DNA of 64,000 nt, taken from positions 496,001 to 560,000 of the forward strand of contig WNYE01000001.1 in assembly GCA_021396245.1 (NCBI GenBank), written 5' to 3'. Shown here one piece after another: positions 20,548-30,793 of this stretch (position 1 is its first letter; each line of letters opens with the position of its first letter). Below the pieces are notes generated by a model that saw only the letters and a program-made list of their open reading frames with translations, ran no database searches and was not told the origin of the DNA. This DNA comes from Sporothrix humicola. Its lineage: Eukaryota > Ascomycota > Sordariomycetes > Ophiostomatales > Ophiostomataceae. The position numbers and the translations under genes are program-made.

Positions 20548-22089
20548 ATGGTTCGGTACGCACTTGCATATGCCAGCCTCGCCGGCCTGGCTGCCGCCCT
20601 TCCCCTCAACATCAACCTCGGTGCCTACTCCCCGGCACTGGTAGTCGGTAGGTCATGCCCTCTCTTTTCAAAATAATATGAATCGTGGTGTCTAACCCCA
20701 ACAGGTGATGGTGAAATCAGCTTCGGCGGAAACCAGGATGTCTCCAACCTCATGAACGTCTTGGAGGGCGCCGCCGTCAACACCGCCGCCAACGTCGCCA
20801 ACAACGCCGCCAATGCCGCCAAGGCCACCTCGACAACCATCAACAACGAGGTCCCGGCCTCGGGCACCACCAACGCCGTCACCCCGGCCGCCACAGATCC
20901 GCTGATCGAGCAGGTGAGCAGCCCCTTAACGAAAAGGAAAAAAAAAAATACAAGAGATAGCAACCCCACGGTGCTAACCGTCTAGGCCCAGCAGATTGCT
21001 AACCTCCAGGGTCTCGGCAACAAGAAGGAGATTGCTCCCCGCACACCCCTGACTGCTGCCGCCCTCAGTGCCCTCAACGCCCAGAACGCAAAGGCTGACG
21101 CCGCTGCTGCTGGCACAACTGCTGCTGCGGCTGCCTCGACCGTTGGTGATGACGATGCTGCCAGTGTCGCCTCGGGTGCTTCCGGCGCCTCTGGTGCTTC
21201 GGGCATCTCTGCCAGATCGGCCGGCTCGGCCGCCAGCGCTGCCTCTGCCGGCTCTGTTGGCTCTGTTGGCTCGGCCGCCTCGGGCGTCTCTGCCAGATCT
21301 GCCGGCTCTGCCGCTTCTGTCGGCTCGGTTGGTTCGGTTGGCTCAGCCGCTTCGGCCGGTTCGGCTGGCTCTGCTGCCTCGGCGGGTTCAGCAGGCTCGG
21401 CGGGCTCGACAGCTGCCACTGCAGCCACAGGTGCCACCGGTGCCACCGGCGCCACCGGTGCTACCGCCGCTAACGCGGCCGCTGCGGCCAACGCCGCCAA
21501 AGCTGCAACTGCCGCGACTGGCAAGACGGCCATCGCCGCCGGCACCACCAAGACCGCCAAGCGCGACCTGGCCGGCTTCGACCGCGCCCTGACATTCGCC
21601 GAGGCCGCCCTCACCAAGGGACCCAAGGTCCAGCTCGGCACGGGCAAGGAAGGCTCGGGCGTCGGCATCATCGTCGACAACAACCCGGCCACCGCCACGG
21701 CGGCCAAGGCCGAGAAGCGTGACGTGCCCAGCAACCCGTCGCCGAAGCGGGTACGCGCCAAGGTGACCACCATGTATGTCCGCTCTGGCATTCCGGCTTG
21801 TGAGTAAACCTGGCGTAGCAACAAGATGGAAATTAAGCTAACCTTCCCCGCAGCCCTTCAGAGTAAGCGCGACAACGACAACGCTCCCCGGATGGTCTCT
21901 GAGATTATCGTCCCCAAGTCTGTCCCCCAAGTCTTCTCTCGTGGCGCCCCCATCCCCGGCGCCGCCCCGCCCGCCGTCCCCAACGTCTCGCGCCGCGACG
22001 CCATTGACGAAGTCAACCTCAACGTCGACGGCGACCAGGGCTTGACCATGACCTTTGTCGAGGCGGTCGAGGACGGCGACGACGAGTAG
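20548..22089 (+). CDS. Secreted Gly/Ala/Ser-rich protein with dibasic processing sites
   Basis: Four exons: 20548-20647, 20705-20913, 20986-21799 and 21854-22089 (452 residues). All three introns have consensus ends and short lengths (57, 72 and 54 bp). The product starts with a classical signal peptide, MVRYALAYASLAGLAAALP. Residues about 33-105 are Asn/Ala-rich. The centre (about 21170-21470) is a coding minisatellite of SGAS, GSAAS and GSVGS units followed by TGATGATGA. The C-terminal third holds dibasic sites in the pattern KR-D three times and RR-D once, as expected for Kex2 cleavage, and an acidic end. I recognise no enzyme domain. It could be a wall protein or a precursor of secreted peptides; function is unknown. 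Confidence 0.82.
21170..21470 (+). repeat. Coding minisatellite (Gly-Ser-Ala units)
   Basis: Degenerate units close to GGCTCGGCCGCC and GGCTCTGTTGGC repeat about 20 times inside exon 3 of the secreted protein. Third-position changes outnumber amino-acid changes, suggesting that the peptide pattern is under selection. Confidence 0.8.
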
Positions 22090-22936
22090 GCGACAGACGG
22101 ACGGACGATTAGACTCAGAAAGCTCAGAGACCCTCCGACAGGAACGGTCAGGTGACGGAATATGATCTTGGCGTTTTGTGCGTTCAGTGCGTTTAGTGCG
22201 TTCAGTGTGCTCTGTTTTTGTGTGTTTCCGCTTTGTTTTGCATTTTCCTTTTTTCCTTTTTTCCTCCTATTTTCGGTATTTCCTTTCTCTTTTCCCTTGG
22301 CACGATCCCGGTAGAATGAAACAACGGCAAATGGTTACTAGAACTCTCTGCAATGTTAGCAATAAAATAGATAAATCCAAGAAAATAACAAAAAAAAGCC
22401 CGAAAAAAAGAAGGAAAGAAGAAAAAAGACAGGACAGGGGACAGGCTTAGTGAGAAGAAAGAATCGAGACTGAAAACTGAAAACTGAAAACGGGTTCTGG
22501 TTCTAACAGCTCTTGTTTGGTTCTGGACGGGTCAGACTTACACTGTCTGATCCGAGGCTTGGGCGGGACTTGGCAGATCTCGGCCGATTATGCAGACTAC
22601 AGATGTGCACATATAAAACGAGCCTTTAAAACAATCAAAACAAAAGAGGAAGAAGAAGAAAAAATGATCAGCCTATTGGTCTAGAGGCTGAGTGCCGGCA
22701 TTGTAAAACATGTTTGCAATACCGCCAGACAATGCAAATCGCAAAAGAAAAGGAAGAAGAAAAAAGGAAAGAATAGGCGGAAAGAATATAGTGAAAAATA
22801 AAATGAGTAGGAAACCAGTTTGAGAAAATAAAATCAAATAAAGTAAATGAATAGATGACATCAAACATTAAAATAACAATACACGGACGCCATGATTTGA
22901 ACTTCTTTTCACTTATATGGCAAGGCAACCTCTTGC
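22090..22936. other. Convergent intergenic region
   Basis: 3' flanks of the secreted-protein and NAD kinase genes. AT-rich with A-runs near 22390; no gene seen. Confidence 0.4.
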
Positions 22937-25234
22937 TTATTTGTCCCACTCCTTGTAGGCCTTTTGCTTCTGCCGCGTGTTCCACCCCAGCTTGCCGCTG
23001 ATGCTGTTGACCCAGTCCTCGCTCCGTCTTCCCGGCGCCTGCACCGACGCAAACGGGAACCGGCTTGCGCTGATCGTCACGTAGTCGCCTGGGTTGAGCT
23101 CGAGACGCTCGCGGCCGTCGAAACTCGCCCACGAGGCCGTGCGCGCGTCGTACGGCACGCCCACGCGCAGCACAATCGTGTCGGGCAGGATAATGGGGCG
23201 GAACGACAGCGTGTGCGCGCAGATGGACGTCACGAGCATCACCGGGTTTTCCGGGTGGCAGAGGGAGCCACCGGCGGCCAAATTGTAGGCTGTCGAGCCC
23301 GTCGGCGTCGACACGCAGATGCCGTCGGCAAGCACAGACGTAAAGTGCTCGTCGTCGCCAAAGATTTCCGTGTACGACATGGTCGGGTTGGGGCCGCGGT
23401 CAACCACGACTTCATTCAGAATCTCGTAGGTGCCGTCGGGCCGGTGGGTGTGCTCGTCGTCCTTTTCCTCACCAATTAGCTCTTCGACTAGATCGCGCCG
23501 CCGCTGCAGCCGCTGTACCTCTTCGTCGGTAATCTCGGCCGGCTCGCCCGGTGGTGAAGACCGCTCGCAGTGTTCCCCATCCTTCTTCTTCTCCTCGATT
23601 TGTCCTGCAGCGCCTGTCTTCCCCGGAACTATGCGGCAGCTCCTCATGATAGTAGCCTCAAAACGCAGCCGCAAGCCAACGGTCACACCCTGTGAAAACG
23701 CCCTCGTCAACGTACTCTGGTAGTCGTCGAAATCAAACTTTGTCAAGAACCCCAAGCTGCCCAGTGAGAAGCTCAGGACGGGCGGCACGATCCGCTGGAA
23801 CAGCCAGCTCGCATACAACACCGTGCCGTCGCCACCCAGCGTGATCACAAAGTCAAACGTGTGCGGCCGCGCGCGGCACATGCCCTCGTCCCAGTAGCGC
23901 AGGCGGCGCGCGATATCGTCGGGCCCATTGCCGGCCGCGGCTGCTGTCTTTGCTCCATCCTCTCCTCCGCCCGCCGCCGCCACATACATCTCGTGCACTT
24001 CCTTCAAGAGGCTCGGCAGGTCGAACAGCTTGTTGCCCCGCAGCGACTTTTCGAGGTAGACCGTGTAGCGCACATCCCGCTCCGGCGACAGCAGCCATTT
24101 TGTGAGGTCGCGTGTTTTCGGCAGCAGGTCCTCGTCGTAGATTTTTGTCAACAGAAAAATGGTCTTGACGCGGAAGCGGAGGCGCAGGCTGCCGAGTCTC
24201 CTACTAAGTTCGCGCACGCCCCAGGCCATCTCGCTCAGCTGCTTCTTGGTGAGCAGGCGGCTGTTCAGAATGTCGCCGCTGTTTAAATCGGCGGTGCTTG
24301 CGCTGACGCTCTCGGCAAACTTTTGGTCGAGCTGCGCGCCATCGACCGGCGAGTCGAGATGCTCAATCGACTTTTGCGACTTGTTCTTGGGCCGAGGTGC
24401 TGACGTGGGTGCTTTCCTCGAGGGCTCCCGGTCTGTCTCATCTCCATCCAAGGGTGGCAGGTGCGTGATGCCGCTCGCCCACTCCTGCTCGTCGACCTGG
24501 CCCTGGCCGGCCTCGCTGTCGCTGGTGACGGGCTCGACAATTGTGTGGCGGCGCGTGCGGGGTGCCAGAGGAGGCTCGGGCGTCTGGTTGTCGTCTCGGC
24601 TGCTGTTGCTGCCTACACTGTTGAGGCTGGCTAGACTGGCCTTGCTGTCGTTCGTCCTCCCACTGCCCTTGGGCTCAACCACTCTGTCCAGTCCCCGCTC
24701 CGAAGACGCGTCAAACACGTGGACGTCGCCGTTTCCTTTTGCCGCATCTTTTGCCGAATCCTTTCCCATGCCCCTTGCCTTTACATACGGGTCCTCATCC
24801 GGATCCTCGTCTTCTTCGTCCTCGTCGTCGGCCGCCGCAGACTCTTGCCGGTGCAGGGCGCGGTGTGGGTGCTTGTGCAGAAAGTTGTGCAGTTTGCTGT
24901 GGCCACTTCCACTGTTCGTCAACGCAGACGCAGACGCGCCCCCATTCCGTTGCGCCTCAATCAGGTGGTGCACAATGCACTGCGCCTTGTCTGTCGCTGC
25001 CGGGTTTACAGAGTTCAAGCTCTTGCGCAGCCGCGGCGGCACGGCCTCGGAACTAACGAGGGAGCTCTTACGACGGTAGGGATTGGACGGGTCAAAGACG
25101 ACCTCAACGGCGTTGTGGTCTTCGTCGCTGGCGCTCGAGTGGCCGTCGTGGAGGTCGGTGCTGTCGTGCCGTTCGTGGGAGTTACCACGGCCGTCGGGCC
25201 CGTTGTCGAAGCTGATATGCTTCTGTTCAGGCAT
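22937..25234 (-). CDS. ATP-NAD kinase
   Basis: Single-exon 765-residue protein that phosphorylates NAD(H) to NADP(H). The catalytic domain occupies about residues 340-745. It contains the signature GGDGT near 467, LGSLGFLT soon after, an Asn-Glu pair in LNEVVVDRG, and the sugar-binding STPTGSTAY segment. The N-terminal half is a low-complexity, phosphorylation-rich extension like that of fungal Utr1-type enzymes, with an insertion of about 60 residues (KKKDGEHCERSS region) between the two halves of the catalytic domain. No mitochondrial presequence is evident, so the cytosolic isoform is likely. It is divergent from RFC4. Confidence 0.92.
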   Translation of the reverse strand: MPEQKHISFDNGPDGRGNSHERHDSTDLHDGHSSASDEDHNAVEVVFDPSNPYRRKSSLVSSEAVPPRLRKSLNSVNPAATDKAQCIVHHLIEAQRNGGASASALTNSGSGHSKLHNFLHKHPHRALHRQESAAADDEDEEDEDPDEDPYVKARGMGKDSAKDAAKGNGDVHVFDASSERGLDRVVEPKGSGRTNDSKASLASLNSVGSNSSRDDNQTPEPPLAPRTRRHTIVEPVTSDSEAGQGQVDEQEWASGITHLPPLDGDETDREPSRKAPTSAPRPKNKSQKSIEHLDSPVDGAQLDQKFAESVSASTADLNSGDILNSRLLTKKQLSEMAWGVRELSRRLGSLRLRFRVKTIFLLTKIYDEDLLPKTRDLTKWLLSPERDVRYTVYLEKSLRGNKLFDLPSLLKEVHEMYVAAAGGGEDGAKTAAAAGNGPDDIARRLRYWDEGMCRARPHTFDFVITLGGDGTVLYASWLFQRIVPPVLSFSLGSLGFLTKFDFDDYQSTLTRAFSQGVTVGLRLRFEATIMRSCRIVPGKTGAAGQIEEKKKDGEHCERSSPPGEPAEITDEEVQRLQRRRDLVEELIGEEKDDEHTHRPDGTYEILNEVVVDRGPNPTMSYTEIFGDDEHFTSVLADGICVSTPTGSTAYNLAAGGSLCHPENPVMLVTSICAHTLSFRPIILPDTIVLRVGVPYDARTASWASFDGRERLELNPGDYVTISASRFPFASVQAPGRRSEDWVNSISGKLGWNTRQKQKAYKEWDK

Positions 25235-25944
25235 GGTGTGATGTGTTGTAGAGGTGAGAGTAGGTTGGAGAAAAGGGGGAGACTAAAGAGGGGAAGAAAG
25301 CAGAGGAAAGAAGTCGGTTGTCGCTTCCTACTGCACTTCTCCCGGATGTGCCTTCCTTTCTCGGTTGCTTATGGAGAGCTTCTCGGCCCGGAATGGAGTC
25401 ACGTGGAAGCGCGCGCCGATTTGGTTGTTATATCTTCAAAGAGGTAGCGAAGGCCATGAATATGTGCTTCGAGAATTGACTTGAGTTTAAGAATCTCACG
25501 GTTACAATTAAGCACCGTCAAGTGGTGATCATCAAATGCGGGTGGCATGGGCCATTCTTGTACCTTGAAAGACCTGAGCTTTGCCTGTTGTGGGGCATTA
25601 TGACGCAGCAAAGTGCAGTAACACCGACGGGCTTTGGCACCCCTCTTTGTTCGCGTGGAGGCACTGACTCGGCTTAGCTTACATAATGTGCCACGCGCTT
25701 TGGCGTTTTCGCCTTGGGTGCATTTTGGCAGGAGCTGAGTCTCAATTCAGGAGCACTGGTCTAGGCAAGCGCGTCTGGTCGCGTAAAGTGCCTTTTGAGC
25801 TTTCTCGTCAGTAATTTTCACCACATCCCGCGACAACTATACGACATTCAATTGCATTTCGAGCGACATTGCGATTATTCCACGATACGACTAATTCTTA
25901 CGACTCTTTTTTTTCTCTCAACCACCTCTCTGCCTCCACACACA
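25235..25944. promoter_or_regulatory. Divergent promoter of NAD kinase and RFC4
   Basis: No gene here. Three MluI-box-like CGCG words lie at about 25693, 25769 and 25780, that is 160-255 bp upstream of RFC4, which is often a G1/S gene. The match to ACGCGT is imperfect. Confidence 0.3.
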
Positions 25945-27075
25945 ATGCCTCCCGCAGCAGTCGTCTCCGAGACGGCCGGCGAGTCGTCGACGTCGGCGGC
26001 CAAAAAGGCTTTGGCTGCTGTCCCGGGCAACGGCACTCCCAACTACGAGCTGCCATGGTGAGTATCCGGTCTCGATAGACATGTGATTGACGCCTGCTAA
26101 CAGTGTAGGGTCGAAAAATACCGCCCCATCTTCTTGGACGACATTGTGGGCAACACCGAGACGATTGAGCGCCTCAAGATTATCGCCAAGGACGGCAACA
26201 TGCCGCACATTATTATCTCGGGCATGCCGGGCATCGGCAAGACGACAAGCGTGCTGTGCCTGGCGCGGCAGCTGCTGGGCGACTCGTACAAGGAGGCCGT
26301 CCTGGAACTCAACGCGTCGGACGAGCGCGGCATTGACGTAGTGCGGAACCGGATCAAGGGTTTTGCACAGAAGAAGGTGACGCTGCCGGCCGGCCGCCAC
26401 AAGCTGGTCATCCTCGACGAAGCCGACAGCATGACCTCGGGCGCGCAGCAGGCGCTGCGCCGGACGATGGAGATTTATTCGAATACGACGCGGTTCGCGT
26501 TTGCGTGCAACCAGTCCAACAAGATCATTGAGCCGCTGCAGTCGCGGTGTGCCATCCTGCGGTATGCCCGACTCACAGACGCTCAGGTCGTCAAGAGACT
26601 CCTGCAGATTATCGAGGCAGAGAACGTGCGGTACTCGGACGACGGCCTCGCCGCCCTCGTCTTTTCTGCAGAAGGCGACATGCGCCAGGCCATCAACAAC
26701 CTGCAGTCGACACACACGGGCTTCGGCTTTGTCAGCGGCGACAATGTTTTTAGAGTTGTGGACGCGCCGCACCCGATCAAAGTGCAGGCGATGCTCAAGG
26801 CGTGCCACGAGGGCAATGTGGACGCGGCGCTCGACACGCTGCGGGAGCTGTGGGACCTGGGCTACTCTAGCCACGACATTATCAGCACCATGTTCAAGGT
26901 GACCAAGACGATGCCCGGCCTCAGCGAGCACGCCAAGCTCGAGTTCATTCGCGAGATTGGCTTTACGCACATGAAGATTCTAGAGGGTGTGCAGACGCTG
27001 CTGCAGTTGAGCGGGTGTCTGGCGCGGCTGTGCAAGCTCAACATGAACCCCAAGCAGTTTCCGCCGAAGCCATAA
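25945..27075 (+). CDS. RFC4: Replication factor C subunit 4
   Basis: Exons are 25945-26057 and 26109-27075 (359 residues); the 51-bp intron splits the Trp codon of LPWVEKYRP. This AAA+ subunit of the RFC clamp loader opens PCNA and loads it at primer ends in the nucleus. Visible parts are the RFC box VEKYRP, Walker A GMPGIGKTTS near residue 76, Walker B LDEADSM near 139, sensor 1 FACNQSNKI and the arginine-finger motif SRC near 181. A collar helix bundle ends the protein. The sequence follows yeast Rfc4 (human RFC2) closely in DGNMPHIIISG and NASDERGIDVVRN. Length matches the family. Confidence 0.95.
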
Positions 27076-27407
27076 CCGGTGCGAAGCGGGTGGAGGAAAA
27101 TCGGGTGTCGAGTGATGAGAAGAATGGGGGCAGGGAGAACAAAAGTGATGATTATGCTCATCGTTAACATTGCGGCGTTATGGTATCAGGCGGATTTGTT
27201 TTATTTTTTGCTTTCATAGGTTAGGCCCGTCGTTTTGTCATGAATACATTCATCAGTGTTCAGTTTCAGAGCTATATCCTGAGCTCGTCTATATACATGT
27301 GAAAGATGAGAAAAGAAACTGGAAAGTGAGATTGGTATATGTACAATGTGGTGTGATGTGTTATGAGCCGCCACGCCAATGACCGGCCGTATCATCTGGC
27401 CGTTTGC
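27076..27407. other. Convergent intergenic region
   Basis: 3' flanks of RFC4 and the Rcf-like gene. Nothing distinctive seen. Confidence 0.4.
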
Positions 27408-27766
27408 CTACTTCTCGTCCTCTTCTTCCAAGGCCCGTATCCGTGCATGATGCCGTGCAATCCGCTGTTGCTGCCGCATATTTGCTTCGTAGAGTCTGAG
27501 TCGACTGTCCGCCTCGAGCATGCTTCCGAGCACCATGCCCGACATTTGAATGTATCTGCCAAGTTAGCGGTGCCAATTTTGATAAGCGTGGCTCGGACGT
27601 ACACCTTGAACTGGATCGTCAACCCCCGGTACAGAGGAGACATGGCGTGGCCGATGCCGCCGAGAAGTGCAAAGGCCACGCCGTATTTGGTCGCACCATA
27701 GACGGCGCCGCGAACGGCCTCCCAGCCGGCGGCATTGGCCTCGTCGTCGTGGATGGACGTGCGCAT
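27408..27766 (-). CDS. Small Rcf2/Rcf3-like mitochondrial membrane protein
   Basis: Exons are 27766-27603 and 27555-27408 (103 residues). The 47-bp intron has a GTACGT donor and a TTGGCAG acceptor, and it joins IQFKV to YIQMSG. The layout is an N-terminal DDEANAAGWEAV segment, a Gly/Ala-rich first membrane helix, SPLYRGLTIQFK, a second membrane segment YIQMSGMVLGSM, then EADSRLRLYE and a charged tail. This order resembles the N-terminal half of yeast Rcf2 and its paralogue Rcf3, which modulate cytochrome c oxidase in the inner membrane. The resemblance is from pattern memory only. The gene structure is secure; the function is moderate. Confidence 0.65.
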
Positions 27767-28371
27767 GGCGGGCGGCGTGGGTGGGTGTGCGATCTTCTTT
27801 TTAAATTTTCGTTGTGCGACACTCGAATGAGCTGATCGCGTGCCGGGGTTTGCTTTTTGGATTGGATGAAATTGAAGATGGAGCTGAATGCCGATGCGAG
27901 GCTGCTGTTGGAGGGTTGCCGTCCACTAACTGTTACTGGCGCTGCGTCATAGCGGGGCACCACTGTAATCTGTAGCGGCAGTGGCAGACGACTTTGACAG
28001 GTACACACGACGAACAGCCTTTTCAGGAACAACCAACAGACGACAGAAAGCCAATTGAATGAAGTGTTTCCTATAAAATTTATCAGTTCTTATAGCCTTG
28101 CATGTTGGATTTCTTTTGTAGTATATTTAGGTATGGTTGTTGGCCAATTGTGGCACCTCATGGCAACCTCGTGTCTTCATAACAGACCGAAATATATCCG
28201 TACAACATGGATATTACTTGTCCGGTATAAGACGAGTTTCAGTCACAAATCGAGTACTGTTTTGCTCATTGCTTTCCTCTATTTTTGCTCGCTTTTGTCT
28301 ATGTGACGGTATATATAACCAATGCCTCTCCAACTCTGACTCTGACTCGGTGTCGCTCCGCTTCGCCTCGC
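27767..28371. other. Intergenic, Rcf-like promoter and HIS3 3' flank
   Basis: No gene seen. The HIS3-proximal end carries the CTCCGCTTCGCCTCGC motif (28356-28371) discussed under findings. Confidence 0.4.
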
Positions 28372-29148
28372 TTAGACACTCAACGTGCCCTTGGTGCTCG
28401 GAATCTCGCCCTCCTTGCCGGCCACCTTGCTCGTCGCCAGACGCACCGCCACGGCCAGCGCCTTGAACGCGCTCTCGGCACGGTGGTGGTCGTTGAAGCC
28501 GCGCAGGCAGTCGACGTGCAGCGTGATGCGGGCGCCCTGGGCGAAGCTCTGCAGACAGTGGGGGATCATTTCGCAGCTCAGGTCGCCAATCTTTTCGCGC
28601 TTGAGGCCAAGCTCGATGACGCTGTAGGGGCGGTTCGAAATGTCGACGACGGCGCGCGAGAGGGCCTCGTCCAGAGGAGCATAGGCGGAGCCGAAACGGG
28701 CGATGCCGGCGGCGCTGCCGAGGGCCTTGTTGAAGGCGTAGCCGAGGGCGATGCAGACGTCTTCAGCGGTGTGGTGGTCGTCGACTGGAGGGTGCGTAGC
28801 ATTAGCATGGGTCGAACCCCATGGAAAAAGACACAGTCATGTGTGGGTGTACTCACTGTGAAGATCACCCTTGCAGGTGATGACGAGAGACCAGCCGGCG
28901 TGCTTGGACAGGGCATGCAGCATATGGTCCAAAAAGCCAATGCCGGTCTGCAGCAGAATGGTCTGCGACTTGGACGTCTGCGCGGCATGGCCGCCCTTGC
29001 TGCTCACCTCGACGAGCTTGAGCACGCGCTCGTCCGTGTCTGGCGGAAAAGCGCCGCCGTCGAGGTTGAGGGCGAGCTGGATCGAGGTCTCGTTGGTGTC
29101 GCGGGCGAGGGCTGCCCAGCGGGGGGCAGCAGCTGTTGTTGAGGGCAT
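28372..29148 (-). CDS. HIS3: Imidazoleglycerol-phosphate dehydratase
   Basis: Exons are 29148-28857 and 28784-28372 (234 residues). The 72-bp intron joins GDLH to IDDHH. The enzyme dehydrates imidazole glycerol phosphate to imidazole acetol phosphate, the sixth histidine step. The metal ligands are visible in FLDHML, the DHHTAEDV motif just after the splice, and the later FNDHHRAESAFKAL. Length and start (MPSTTAAAPRWA) fit fungal orthologues. The gene is divergent from LOC1, with two TGACTC words upstream. Confidence 0.95.
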
Positions 29149-29190
29149 TGTGGGTGTGTGAGGTGGTTGAGTCGTTGTGGGAAGAAACGA

Positions 29191-29306
29191 GAGTCAATTG
29201 AGGAAAAGAGGTCGAGGTTAAGTAAGTTGTGACCGACGTCGGCTTTGTTTAACCTCGATGCCAGGCTCTCGACTTTTCTTCTTCACTATTTTTAGCGGGC
29301 GAGTCA
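29191..29306 (-). promoter_or_regulatory. Two TGACTC (Gcn4/Cpc1-type) sites upstream of HIS3
   Basis: TGACTC occurs on the minus strand at 29191-29196 and 29301-29306, which is 43 and 153 bp upstream of the HIS3 start. Gcn4 and its filamentous orthologue Cpc1 bind TGASTCA-type sites in amino-acid biosynthetic promoters. Occupancy is inferred. Confidence 0.5.
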
Positions 29307-29597
29307 CAGCGCTGTCATTAGCCATGCGGTGGCCACGCTCCAGCGGTCAACCAAATGTTAGGCCCTTTTGGGGGCGTCCCTGGCCGGCATGCGCTAGCCA
29401 ATAGGCGGGTTTGTTGCCCAGACAGGACTCCACTAAATTTTTTCTAGGCCTGTCTACCTTTTTTGTTATCGATAAGGTTTTCACCTCTAAATTTCTCTGC
29501 AGATTCTGCCGTACAATCCAGCCTCTCCAACATTCATCACGGTTTCCTCGACTTCATCCTCATCACATCCCGTCACAACCCCCACCCACACACCACA

Positions 29598-30288
29598 ATG
29601 GCGCCTACACGGACAATAAAAAACAAACATGCGGCCAACAAGTCGGGCATCAAGAACAGCAAGTCGTCCGGCAAGTCGTCCGCCCGCAGCTCCGGCACCG
29701 ACAGCATCGTCAAGACAAAGCGCGACAAGGGCAAGATCCCGGCCTCGCAGCTCAACAGCGGCCGCTCCAAGATGCTCGAGCTGCTGCAGCGCCGCCGCAA
29801 GACCCGCACATACTCCGAGAAGGAGCTCGACATTCCCAAGCTGAACACGATTACGCCGGTCGGTGTGCAGAAGCCCAAGGGCAAGAAGAAGGGCAAGGTT
29901 TTTGTGGATGACAAGGTGCGTTCCCCCCAGTATTTAGATAAACACCTCGCCCGCGTGAACACCACTAACCCACTTTCAGGAAAGCATGACAACCATCCTG
30001 GCAATGGTGCAGGCGGAAAAGGACGGCCAGATCGAGTCGAAGATCATGAAGTCGCGGCAGATGGAGGAGATCCGGCAGGCACGGCTGGTCGAGGCCGAGA
30101 AGAAGGAGACGGAGCGCCAGGCCAAGCTGGACGAGAAGAAGCAGTCGCTGCGCAAGAAGCGGAAGCGGCCGGGCAAGGAGGGTGCTGGTGAGGGTGACGA
30201 GAGCATTGGCCAGTTGTCTTCGGCAGGCACAAAGGCCGTCAAGCCCAAGAAGAAGCGCGTCTCCTTTGCCGGCGCCGAGACGGACTGA
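29598..30288 (+). CDS. LOC1: 60S ribosome assembly protein Loc1
   Basis: Exons are 29598-29915 and 29980-30288 (208 residues), with a 64-bp intron (GTGCGT, CTAAC, TTTCAG) after VFVDDK. The protein is Lys/Arg-rich throughout. The N-terminus is a basic Ser/Gly segment, followed by LLQRRRKTRTYSEKELD, then a long charged helix (MVQAEKDGQIESK to RKKRKR). This organisation matches Loc1, a nucleolar RNA-binding protein needed for pre-60S maturation and for mRNA localisation in yeast. Basic low-complexity sequence makes family calls less certain than for enzymes. Confidence 0.75.
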
Positions 30289-30793
30289 GCGACCGTGGCG
30301 GCCTAAGATGATCCTCTTCTTTTGGATATTTCTTGGGATAGCACAACTTTTAAACGCCGCGCCGTTACCAACGTCCGACAACACACCGACGCCCAAAGGC
30401 TGCAACGGCAACACTACCCTCCAGTCGGCAAACAGTCATCTCCCACGCGCCGAACAACCATGCATCAGATTGCCAATGTCCGCATGGCAGAAGACATTTT
30501 TTCTTACAGTTAACATGTCTACACCAACAAACCCAGAGGCATACAGCAAGCAAGGTGTCTAAGCTGTCATCGTCAAGAAGCCTTGCCATATCAAGCTATC
30601 GTGTATAGATACCCAGTAATTCTAGCCCTTTTCATATTATGTCTATCAATTGTATATTATCTATAGTTGAACGCCTTTGCCTATCGCCATATGAGTGTGT
30701 CTTATAAATGAGATGTGAAATATGAACAAGGTGCAAGCCAGTACTCCAAAACAGTAAAATAAAATCAGATGCTACGCATGGCACGCACGCACT
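30289..30793. other. Convergent intergenic region
   Basis: 3' flanks of LOC1 and the alpha/beta hydrolase gene. AT-rich toward the right; no gene seen. Confidence 0.4.
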
